Of a stretch of 64,000 nt of DNA, positions 45,121 to 52,783 are shown one piece after another; positions within the stretch are counted from its first letter, which is position 1, and every line of letters starts with the position of its first letter. Source of the DNA: Collinsella sp. An268 (lineage in GTDB: Bacteria > Actinomycetota > Coriobacteriia > Coriobacteriales > Coriobacteriaceae); NCBI RefSeq assembly GCF_002159765.1, contig NZ_NFJH01000011.1, forward strand, positions 1-64,000, written 5' to 3'. A program made the translations under genes and the position numbers. Under the pieces are notes generated by a model. It did no database searches, had not been told where the DNA came from, and saw only the letters and a program-made list of their open reading frames with translations.

Positions 45121-45954
45121 TCACCGATTCGCGTATGTAGGCATCGCCTTCTCCGCATTATAAGATCGGTCCGCATCAAGCGCCGTAATAAGAGAGCTCT
45201 CAAGCTCATCAAGGTTCTCTAAAGCACACGGATAGAGTAGGACATAAACGTGTTGCTTGTACTTAATGTCAGCATAGACGTCCACGTTACCCCGGCCAGT
45301 AATATCAGCCAGGATGCTCTCCCCCATGTTTTTCGATTTGCCGATGAAGATATCCCTGAACGAGCTATAGTCATCCTTCTTAATTGCACCCGAATACGTT
45401 GCCATTGCATAGCATCCGCAATACGCAAGATAACCGCCTATGGGGTCGAGCTTCTCCTGCGTTTTGCAATTCTCGATGAATTGTGAAACGGACATGCGGA
45501 TTCCAGCGCCGTCCAGCAAAGCACGGCGCGCCTCTCTGCGCGCCTTCTCCTGCGCCCGAGCGTCTGCAGCGTCCCGAACAGAGGCGACTACGGCACCACC
45601 GCGTTCGCCAACCGCACCAGCGGCGCCCCTAACTGCTTTGGCAGCTTTTGAAGCGCTCTCACCTACTATATCTGGCACCTTATCATGCAGCGCGCCTGCT
45701 GCCTTCTGAACAAGCGGCGCGGCTTCCGGCAGTTTTTCGAGCGCCGGTCTAGCAAGCTTGGCATACTTCACAGCTTTTGCGGCCACTTTTACTGCCGCCC
45801 CGCCGCCCGGGATAAGGCCAACTGCGATATCGACTATATCAATCACCGCATTCGCTGCGTTGATGTAGTCATCAGCGGATCTTGTAGGTCTCTCTTGGAC
45901 TGCAGCCACATCAGAAGGCTGATTGGTGGACCCCACACACGCTTCCTTCACCAC
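45121..45954 (-). CDS. Ala-rich protein with degenerate GIY-YIG-like domain
   Basis: 277 residues. Residues 28-150 are alanine-rich and helical (IDIVDIAVGLIPGGGAAVKV; AAGALHDKVPDIVGESASKA) and may associate with a membrane. Residues 178-267 resemble a GIY-YIG nuclease domain: CGCYAMATYS for GIYxI, DIFIGKSKNMGESI for YIGqS, then GNVDVYADIKYKQHVYVLLY and LESSLITALDADRSYN with the conserved Glu. The catalytic Arg after YIG is not evident. It heads a low-GC group and could be a toxin- or nuclease-derived protein; function not assignable. Confidence 0.5.
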   Translation of the reverse strand: MVKEACVGSTNQPSDVAAVQERPTRSADDYINAANAVIDIVDIAVGLIPGGGAAVKVAAKAVKYAKLARPALEKLPEAAPLVQKAAGALHDKVPDIVGESASKAAKAVRGAAGAVGERGGAVVASVRDAADARAQEKARREARRALLDGAGIRMSVSQFIENCKTQEKLDPIGGYLAYCGCYAMATYSGAIKKDDYSSFRDIFIGKSKNMGESILADITGRGNVDVYADIKYKQHVYVLLYPCALENLDELESSLITALDADRSYNAEKAMPTYANR

Positions 45955-46023
45955 AATGCAACTCCCCTTTCGGCAACTCCCTGAATGGACCTGTTCACAA
46001 GCTCCCCCTTTACATTGGTAAAC

Positions 46024-46683
46024 TCAAGCGCCACCACAATCGTCCACTAGACCGATGAGCGTCAGCCCGAGGAGCATCCCCGGAATCAAGTGCCCGTATG
46101 AACCGTAGCTAACGTAGACGCAGCTGCTATATTTCTCCCCTGCCGGTGCGGAAGCTCGAAGTAACGTCATTATCTTTTTATTTCCGTCTGCAACCGTATA
46201 TTTCTGCACCATAAGCGATATGTCTTTCCGGTCGAAATACATATCCCAGCCTAAAGGCTCAAAAACCATAACCACCCGGAACGGAGTCCTTAGGTTTTTC
46301 ATTGCTCGAGAAAGGTTCATATTACATAAATCATAATCAAGTTGGTGCTTGCCTGCGGTCCCCTGGAATGAATAACGGGTACGCACGTTATCACCATCAG
46401 GGTATGAGCGCATATGAAAGGAGACTGTTCCATCGACACTTTCAGCTGATGCGGTCCTTTCATTCCACCGACCCCCACCTGTAGCAGATAGGATCAAAGC
46501 TCCATGTTCATTGAATACGTTAACGGTCTTTTCTCCGTGCCTCTTTTGGCGAGGCACCAGCTTGAGTGTCAAAAGATGGGGAAACTCGAGAGCGTCTAAC
46601 GCCTCTCGAATTGCATGCTTAGATTTTTCAGGATAGGATTCGACAAATTCAACAGCTTGGCCTATCTTCTGGAACAGCCCCAT
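46024..46683 (-). CDS. Uncharacterised protein, possible LURP/Tubby-like fold
   Basis: 219 residues starting MGLFQKIGQAVEFVESYPEK. The central part has alternating short strands such as VNVFNEHGALILSATGGG and DISLMVQKYTVADGNKKIMT, reminiscent of LURP-one/scramblase-like barrels ('dGelv...iyd..gk.v'), and a hydrophobic stretch at the C-terminus (LIPGMLLGLTLIGLVDDCGG). The fold is a guess by pattern. It lies 69 bases from its downstream neighbour and 45 bases after the DUF4839-like gene, so these three are likely one transcript. Confidence 0.45.
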   Translation of the reverse strand: MGLFQKIGQAVEFVESYPEKSKHAIREALDALEFPHLLTLKLVPRQKRHGEKTVNVFNEHGALILSATGGGRWNERTASAESVDGTVSFHMRSYPDGDNVRTRYSFQGTAGKHQLDYDLCNMNLSRAMKNLRTPFRVVMVFEPLGWDMYFDRKDISLMVQKYTVADGNKKIMTLLRASAPAGEKYSSCVYVSYGSYGHLIPGMLLGLTLIGLVDDCGGA

Positions 46684-46728
46684 CTACAACTCCCACATCG
46701 CAACGAAACACAATTAGCCTCGCAAAAG

Positions 46729-48498
46729 CTATCGATCTTCGAGTAATACGGGATCTAAATCAACCCACATTCCGTTGTCGTTCCATCCGTCAACTACAGC
46801 TGTAATCCGCACCGGCTTACCAGCATCCAAGATACCACCCTCGTATTCCATATCCCAACGGCTGACGTCGGTAAAGCGGAAGTATGGACCTACAGACGGG
46901 CTCGTATCAACGTTCCCCGCGAGAAAGAGCACGTCAAATCTCGTATCAAAATCGCCGTGGTTTTGAATGTCCGCGATGTACCCATCGAACTGGATTGTCT
47001 CTCCCCAATATGACGATGCGAACCCTGAGGCATCATCAACCGACTTAGAGAGTAGCTCTTTCAAGTCTGGACAATTATCGACCGTGAGAATCGTAGGCTC
47101 CGAATCGCGCCCATCGTTCTGCGGCTCCGACGAGCGAGTCACTACCGTCTCAATAGTCACCGTCTCTGCAGGGTCAAAAGTATCGGTAGTTGTGAAATTG
47201 GAATTCCCAAATAATAGCCACCCAATAGTGACAGCACTTACGCCAAGTTGATCAGAGGAAGAATCAGCCTCCCGCTCCTCAATGACAACGTTAGTAAAGC
47301 CCGCACTCGTAAACTCGTCCCGCACCTCATGGGCATCCCTACCGAGTAATGAAGCAGCGCTTTCCGGTGGATGGACATCCCCCATCTTGTGCACTGTCAA
47401 TAGCACATCAGCATCGGCGTAGTACTCATCACCTGCTGAGATGCTGCGTTCCCCATCTACCGAAACGCTCTGCAACGTGTCAACAAGAGCTCCTTGAGCC
47501 GGCTCTAGGTCATCAGATTCTTCAATTTCGATTTCCGTGAAGCCGGCGTCCCGCAATGCCGCTTTGGCATCATCCACCTTCATGCCGTCAATATCATCGG
47601 AACCAAATGGCATATTGACGTGCGGCACTTCTTCAAGCTCAACCTGGCTATTTTCACAGCGGATTATAAATCTAAAGTCTGTATACATTGACGTATCGAA
47701 CGATAGGGACCCGTCAACCGAGGCATCCTCTTCCGATTCAGCTCTCAGCGTGTGCCTACCAGACTCGAGACGTACCTCATACGATTCGCTTTTCCCATGG
47801 TCGAGCGTTGCGACATGAGCATCATCTACATACAACACGACATCATAAGTACTAAAAAACCAGTTCTCTTTACAGTCAATGGCAATGTTTACCTGCTCAC
47901 CTGTTCCACCGACTTCCTGACTCAGCTCTTCGGGCTCACTTGTCGCGGTAATTGCCGTTTGAGAGGAACCTTTATCCTGCTGACTATCCTGCACCGCAAA
48001 TAACCAGAGAACGCCAAGCCCCAGTACAAAGACCAGCCCACATATCACAAAGAAAGCCATCTCGTTGGCAGGTTTGTCTCCACCGCCAGAATCTAGTGAG
48101 GCAGGCCGATCAGCTTGATGCCCTTCACTTGTTTTGCTGGATTGGGTTTGAGGCGACGGTTCGTTTGCCCTGCGATCGGATTCTCGTTTTTGTCGCGCAG
48201 CACGAAGCGCAGCGATCCTCCGCTCCAGCTCTTCAATCTCGTTATCAACTTCTTGCCTATCTGAGTCTCTCTCGCTAGAAGCCGACACCCGCAGCTCTTC
48301 TAGATGGGAGCCGTCTGGATTCTCGCCCTGCGCAACCTTCTCCGGCTCCCCATCATCCGGAGCTGTATAAGAGGCAAGGGTCTCCCCAATCTCCTCAAGG
48401 GACAAGTCCCGCGCCTTTTCGCCCGAGCTCCCCTTTGCCTTTGCAAATGAAGTTTCAACCTTGTCTATCGCAGCCCTTGCCTTGTCGAAGATATTCAT
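46729..48498 (-). CDS. Membrane-anchored protein with PEGA/PASTA-like and DUF4839-like domains
   Basis: 589 residues from ATG 48498 (GGGGAG upstream). Cytoplasmic part 1-146 has a charged coiled coil (VDNEIEELERRIAALRAARQ); one membrane helix at about 147-169; then an extracellular region with a PEGA-like strand pattern (VVLYVDDAHVATLDHGKS, SGRHTLRAE), two PASTA-like units (KVDDAKAALRDAGFTEIEIE; AHEVRDEFTSAGFTNVVIEE) and a C-terminal DUF4839-like domain (SYWGETIQFDGYIADIQNHG ... VGPYFRFTDV). PASTA-like units often sense cell-wall fragments, so a role in envelope sensing is plausible. Confidence 0.6.
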   Translation of the reverse strand: MNIFDKARAAIDKVETSFAKAKGSSGEKARDLSLEEIGETLASYTAPDDGEPEKVAQGENPDGSHLEELRVSASSERDSDRQEVDNEIEELERRIAALRAARQKRESDRRANEPSPQTQSSKTSEGHQADRPASLDSGGGDKPANEMAFFVICGLVFVLGLGVLWLFAVQDSQQDKGSSQTAITATSEPEELSQEVGGTGEQVNIAIDCKENWFFSTYDVVLYVDDAHVATLDHGKSESYEVRLESGRHTLRAESEEDASVDGSLSFDTSMYTDFRFIIRCENSQVELEEVPHVNMPFGSDDIDGMKVDDAKAALRDAGFTEIEIEESDDLEPAQGALVDTLQSVSVDGERSISAGDEYYADADVLLTVHKMGDVHPPESAASLLGRDAHEVRDEFTSAGFTNVVIEEREADSSSDQLGVSAVTIGWLLFGNSNFTTTDTFDPAETVTIETVVTRSSEPQNDGRDSEPTILTVDNCPDLKELLSKSVDDASGFASSYWGETIQFDGYIADIQNHGDFDTRFDVLFLAGNVDTSPSVGPYFRFTDVSRWDMEYEGGILDAGKPVRITAVVDGWNDNGMWVDLDPVLLEDR

Positions 48499-48998
48499 AC
48501 AAAACTCCCCCACAGCACCAAGTCCTTTTCATTTGGTTTCTATGGGACATCTCGGCCCACAATGAAGCGGCTGCGAGTAACAACGCTCTCTTGATCATGC
48601 ACATACCCGCACAATGGAACAAGCACCTTTGATTGGGTGAACCCTAGAGAGCGTCAATTCATGAGCGCAAGAGTCCCTATGAAACCTTGCTTCATCATAC
48701 CTTAGGTATGTTCACGCAGCGGGTTGTTTGAATTGCTGTACTTCGTACCCAACTCGAAAACCCTTAAGAGAGACGTGACCAGTTCGCGCGTCTTATTAAG
48801 CAGGCCTGCAAGTCGGTACAGATGCTGCGAGTTCCCAGCCGGTTCAAAACATGCCGCCAGCAACCCTGACCTCGCATAAGCAGCAGGTATCGTGAAGCTC
48901 AAATTCGCGCCAAATCCTAAAATGCTGCACGTGGCAAAACGAGTTATCACCGGAGAGATTTAGCGCCCATGGCGACAAACCTCTCCGGTACGAAAAAC
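48499..48998. other. 500-base gap with palindromes
   Basis: No gene supported; an 82-codon minus frame (48702-48950) has no recognisable family or ribosome site. CATACCTTAGGTATG (48696-48710) resembles the TetR operator half-sites at 2.6 and 3.4 kb. ACCGGAGAG (48949-48957) and CTCTCCGGT (48981-48989) form a hairpin just after the DUF6591-like gene, a possible terminator. Confidence 0.5.
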
Positions 48999-50060
48999 CT
49001 ACTGAGCCACACTGAGGAGCTTTGCGTTTATCCTTCCGGTTACTTCCAGGTAGTACGCATAATCTGCCGCCGACAGGCTATTCTCATCGATGTCATCCAT
49101 CGACTGCATCATGTCGGAATAACGCGTCATCATCTCGGCGTATTGGGCCAACAGCTCAGGTGAGCTGGCATCTGCCTGATACGCCGCCATGAAATCAGCG
49201 TACTCGTTAAAGAAGGCCTCGTAGCTGTCCATCGTAGCCTTAAAATCGGGGCTCACACCACTGGCATCCGCTGCGGGCGCCTCCGGCGCAACCGGCTCGG
49301 CAGCAGTATCCGCTTGATCAGTACTCCCCGTATCGGTCGACGCATCCTCCATGGGGGCAGAGATTGAAATCCCCATCATACCGAACCGCTTCCACGTGAG
49401 GCTCACGTGCACACCTGCAGCATTATCGGCGTGGAAAAAGTCGTCTCCCTTATCGTAATCCACAGTGAAACCCGCTCCCATGCAGGTGTCCGCATAAGCG
49501 CTAAATGACTCCGCCGTGAGGCCGTCGACGGTTGCGGTAAATTGCGATCCGCTGTTAACGGTAACCAAACCATGGATCGAAGGAGGAGCTGGCACCGAAG
49601 CCGCAGGTCCCACCGCAGGCCAAGCGAAATCAGCCATCTCCAGCGCAGCTTCGAGGTCGATGTTCAAGCTCTCGCTGCTCGAATAATAAGAGAGCGATAG
49701 ATGCTCGCCCTCCTCCGTGAAGGCATCGAAACTATCTGACTCGCTTTCGATGTCCACCGTAAAGCCCTTGTCCTGGCACTCCTGAACATATGTCTCATAT
49801 GCGTCAGCAGAAACCTCATCGATACTCGCAGACAACTGGTCTTCGTCATTAATCACAACGGTTCCCTTGGTGCTCGGAGGATCGGGGAGGAGCTGTGCCA
49901 ACCCGCTCGACGGCCACTGTAAATCTTCCGAGCCGCCTCCCGAACAGCGGCTTATCGCCCCTCCTACAATCGCTATCAGAATGATGACGGCAATTGCGAT
50001 AAGGCAGCCACGACGTTTCCGCGGCGATTTCTTGCCTGTGGACGCTGCTTCCCACTCCAT
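48999..50060 (-). CDS. Membrane-anchored protein with tandem DUF6591-like domains
   Basis: 353 residues from ATG 50060 (TTGGAG upstream). A basic N-terminus (SPRKRRGC) precedes one membrane helix (about 19-37). Two homologous extracellular units follow, about 45-136 and 143-235, each with 'WP..G....LP.PPS..G.V...' and 'F(A/E).(Y/V)...C...GFTVD' and ending in a serine/aromatic-rich strand. The last 110 residues are acidic and helical (FKATMDSYEAFFNEYADFMA). The DUF number is from memory. Two TTCAGTTGGCAACTGA-like palindromes lie 65 and 96 bases upstream. Confidence 0.6.
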   Translation of the reverse strand: MEWEAASTGKKSPRKRRGCLIAIAVIILIAIVGGAISRCSGGGSEDLQWPSSGLAQLLPDPPSTKGTVVINDEDQLSASIDEVSADAYETYVQECQDKGFTVDIESESDSFDAFTEEGEHLSLSYYSSSESLNIDLEAALEMADFAWPAVGPAASVPAPPSIHGLVTVNSGSQFTATVDGLTAESFSAYADTCMGAGFTVDYDKGDDFFHADNAAGVHVSLTWKRFGMMGISISAPMEDASTDTGSTDQADTAAEPVAPEAPAADASGVSPDFKATMDSYEAFFNEYADFMAAYQADASSPELLAQYAEMMTRYSDMMQSMDDIDENSLSAADYAYYLEVTGRINAKLLSVAQ

Positions 50061-50124
50061 TGGTACTCCAATCCCCAAACGGCAATTCGTCAGCTTGATT
50101 GTGAGTTCGAAGCGCATTGAATTC

Positions 50125-50172
50125 TTCAGCTGGCAACTGAATCGAATGCACGGTATTCAGTTGGCAACTGAG
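50125..50172. promoter_or_regulatory. Two operator palindromes, TCAGTTG-G-CAACTGA type
   Basis: Site 1 (50125-50141, one mismatch between arms) and site 2 (50156-50171) have centres 31 bases apart, three helical turns. They lie in the divergent gap 50061-50369 between the DUF6591-like gene and the HTH gene. An identical site occurs at 52678-52692. Confidence 0.75.
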
Positions 50173-50369
50173 GGATTCGGAGTTATCATCACACAAACTC
50201 GAACTGTCGGTCTCATGGGGCGGACTGCACACGGCTGAACAACGGGTTTGACGGGAAAGACTGCCAAGCCCGTTTTCAACGTGCACATGGGATGTTGACG
50301 AACAACTTGGGCCATCCCCATCGATGGCATCAGGCGCGTACAGAGTCATGCCGACGTGAGGGGAGGGTT

Positions 50370-50873
50370 ATGGCAGACTGGCTGTCCACTGAGGAACTGC
50401 TTCAACGGCTGCGCAGCGCTGCTTCCCCTGACGACTATCTTGAGCATGGGGCGACGGTCGAATGCACACTGCAGGCGTATCTCAACCGCTTGCTCGAAAA
50501 GAGAGGGATGCGGCGCGCAGAGGTAATCCGAGCCTGCGGTCTTCATCCCACCGTTGTATATGACATCTTTGCAGGTAAAAGCCGTCCCGGCCGTGACCAT
50601 GCCATCATGCTCGCCTTTGGTTTACATGCTTCCCTTGATGAAGCGCAGCAGATCCTGCATCTAGCAAACAATGCCGAGCTCTGGCCCAACACCAAACGCG
50701 ACGCCATCATTATCTGGTGTCTTGAGAACGGCAAGACGCGAGCCGAATGCGACGACGAGCTTTGGCGCTTACACGAAAAGACGCTGCTCAAAACAGATAA
50801 GAGACCTAAATCCCTAGAATCTGGCGCTTCTTTGCCGCAAACTCCTCCTCAGTCACAACACCAGCGTCCATAA
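50370..50873 (+). CDS. HTH protein, kinase-associated family (paralogue 1)
   Basis: 167 residues from ATG 50370 (GGGGAGG upstream). The helix-turn-helix lies at about 45-80 (LLEKRGMRRAEVIRACGLHP then VVYDIFAGKSRPGRDHAIML), followed by ILHLANNAELWPNTKRDAII and IWCLENGKTRAECDDEL. The protein at 54505-54963 has the same layout and many identical residues (VYDIF.GKS.PGRD.AIMLA.GL; ELWP..RDAII.WC). Both accompany the kinase/SPFH genes, so they are candidate regulators or adaptors of that module. Its last 68 bases overlap the convergent SPFH gene. Confidence 0.7.
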   Translation: MADWLSTEELLQRLRSAASPDDYLEHGATVECTLQAYLNRLLEKRGMRRAEVIRACGLHPTVVYDIFAGKSRPGRDHAIMLAFGLHASLDEAQQILHLANNAELWPNTKRDAIIIWCLENGKTRAECDDELWRLHEKTLLKTDKRPKSLESGASLPQTPPQSQHQRP

Positions 50874-51999
50874 GACCCTTGAGCTTCTCGAGCAGCTCGA
50901 GCTGTGAAGCAAAGTCATCAGGAGCTGACTGGTCCCCCGGTTGACCGTCCTGAGGTGCAGAAGCTCCCGGTGCGCCCGACAGCATCGCTCCCGCCTGAGA
51001 CGCGTTTACTGGATTTAGCCCGCTCGCAAGGTTCATGCCAAACAGCATGCCGCCAGCATCTCCCAAGCCATTATCCCTAACCCCCTGAGCAATCATCTGC
51101 TGAGCGGCAATATTTGCGGCGGTCTGGGACACATCCTCATAAGCCCTGACGCTCATCCGCTGCTCGGCAAACTGCTGAATCAGCGCGCGCGACTGCTCGG
51201 AAAGCTCGATGTTCTCAATCCCAACCGAAACGAGCTCAAGGCCAAAGCGCGCCGCCCAGGTTCCGGCGTTCGCCGTATCCTCCACGATTCGCCCGCGAAT
51301 TTCATCTGCCTGCGAGGGCAACATGGACACACGGTACTGCGACGACAGCTCTCCCACTGCGACAATGAACGAGTGGAGAAACTCAGTAAGCATCTGAGAA
51401 CGTACCGCCGGATCATTAAAACTATAAGAGACAACGCCTGCGGGAACAAAATTCCGGACGAATAGGACCGGATCGGTTACCTTCACCGAAAAAGAACCAT
51501 ATGAGAAGATCTCGAGATCGCACTGGTAGTACGAGTCGTTATACACCAAGGGGCCACGCGTACCGAACTTGATGTTGCGAATCTCGCGCAGGTTTACAAA
51601 TGCAACGCGCTTCTCTTCGGGCGACATGCCAGAAAAACCAAAGCGCTCCCCCGCTTCGTCGAGCAAGATCTTACCGATGCCCTTGCTCTTGCGACTTTGC
51701 TCATCAAATACGCTCGCTTCACCATCGCGATACTCGTAACCACCGGGCTCAGTAATTACCTGTTCGATTCCCGATTGGCTGAAAATGAAGGCGGCCGTGT
51801 TCTCGGGAATAAAGATAATCGAACCGGTTGAGAGAATGTCATCGCTCCCTCGGTTTGCCCCAAACCCACTCTGCTCACGCTTACGAATACCTGGAGCAAC
51901 GACCGTGTGCTCGTCAAAGGGAGCTGATGTGACGACATCCTTCCACTGGTCGGCAAGCATGCCCTCAAAGGAATCGAATGCTGAATCCAAGATACCCAT
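50806..51999 (-). CDS. SPFH/band-7-like protein with C-terminal SHOCT domain
   Basis: 397 residues from ATG 51999 (AGGAGA upstream). It resembles the YdjI/virion-core-protein group: IIFIPENTAAFIFSQSGIEQ near 60, then an SPFH domain (KVTDPVLFVRNFVPAG, TEFLHSFIVAVGELSSQYRV, RFGLELVSVGIENIELSEQS). A Gly/Ala/Pro linker leads to a SHOCT motif at the end (LEKLKGLMDAGVVTEEEFAA). SPFH proteins scaffold membrane microdomains and, in some bacteria, respond to envelope stress together with PspA or kinases. No transmembrane helix is visible. It starts 8 bases after the PH-like/zinc-ribbon gene. Confidence 0.8.
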   Translation of the reverse strand: MGILDSAFDSFEGMLADQWKDVVTSAPFDEHTVVAPGIRKREQSGFGANRGSDDILSTGSIIFIPENTAAFIFSQSGIEQVITEPGGYEYRDGEASVFDEQSRKSKGIGKILLDEAGERFGFSGMSPEEKRVAFVNLREIRNIKFGTRGPLVYNDSYYQCDLEIFSYGSFSVKVTDPVLFVRNFVPAGVVSYSFNDPAVRSQMLTEFLHSFIVAVGELSSQYRVSMLPSQADEIRGRIVEDTANAGTWAARFGLELVSVGIENIELSEQSRALIQQFAEQRMSVRAYEDVSQTAANIAAQQMIAQGVRDNGLGDAGGMLFGMNLASGLNPVNASQAGAMLSGAPGASAPQDGQPGDQSAPDDFASQLELLEKLKGLMDAGVVTEEEFAAKKRQILGI

Positions 52000-52007
52000 G
52001 ATATCTC

Positions 52008-52610
52008 CTACAAGGTATACGGCGAATCGCAGTAGGGGCAGGTCACCCTTGTCCCCTTCCTTCCGCTGAGTGGCGCGTGGCAACTGGGACAAACCGTCGA
52101 AACCATGGCGGGCTTGTTCGCTTGTTTGCCGGCGCCTTCTCGCACCATTCTCGCACCCGCCCCGACGATGCTGCCGAGCAAATCCTTCGCTCCTCCAACA
52201 ACACCCGCAAGCTCAGGAGGCATCACGCTCTCCGAAGGTACGCCGGAAAGATCACCCAGTGCCACGTTTTTGATGGCCGTTGCAAGACGCTCTGCCTCTA
52301 GACGATTGTTGTCGGCATTTCGCAAGCGAAGCACTTTGTTACCAAAAACAGCCTGAACCCACCAAACTCCTTTAAGCTTGGTGGTCATGACGGCTGGAGC
52401 GCCCTGCTCGTCGAGCACGCGATCCAAAGGACACTTCATAACCATGGGGACCTTCTTAAACAGGCCCTGCTGAACCTCGTTGACCAAAACGAGATTGCGG
52501 CTAGTCAGCACGATTTCGCTCAGCTGCTTCTCGCGTCCCGCATCATCCAGAATCCAGCGTTCCCCATGTAGGACAACCAGTTCGTCAGGTGCCGGCTCAT
52601 AGGCTCCCAT
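52008..52610 (-). CDS. PH-like domain protein with C-terminal zinc ribbon
   Basis: 200 residues. Residues 5-120 have the strand pattern of a bacterial PH/GRAM-like domain (ERWILDDAGREKQLSEIVLT, RNLVLVNEVQQGLFKKVPMV, WWVQAVFGNKVLRLRNAD). The end has a zinc ribbon CPSCHAPLSGRKGTRVTCPYC. PH-like domains bind membranes or proteins. The ATG at 52610 follows GGGAG. It is the first gene of a two-gene unit with the SPFH gene, and a TCAGTTG-type palindrome lies 68 bases upstream. Confidence 0.6.
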   Translation of the reverse strand: MGAYEPAPDELVVLHGERWILDDAGREKQLSEIVLTSRNLVLVNEVQQGLFKKVPMVMKCPLDRVLDEQGAPAVMTTKLKGVWWVQAVFGNKVLRLRNADNNRLEAERLATAIKNVALGDLSGVPSESVMPPELAGVVGGAKDLLGSIVGAGARMVREGAGKQANKPAMVSTVCPSCHAPLSGRKGTRVTCPYCDSPYTL

Positions 52611-52677
52611 CGCATGCTCCCATCAGCGATATCGATAGCACTGTCTTCCTATGCTATTGAGCCTCTGACTCATTTCA

Positions 52678-52692
52678 TCAGTTGCCAACTGA
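52678..52692. promoter_or_regulatory. Third TCAGTTG-C-CAACTGA operator
   Basis: A perfect 15-bp palindrome with the same arms as the sites at 50125-50172, at nearly the same distance (68 bases) from the downstream start codon. It links the SPFH unit and the DUF6591-like gene in one regulon. Confidence 0.75.
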
Positions 52693-52783
52693 ATTCAAGC
52701 TGAGGGCGTGCAGATGTCGGCCTCTCCAAACAGCCTGTGACGTCAAACGACAACGGCACGAAGCGGAGCTCGTTATCCGTCTG

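Noticed and set aside
48702-48950. 82-codon minus-strand frame
   Set aside because: No recognised family and no ribosome site; kept only as a note in the gap entry.
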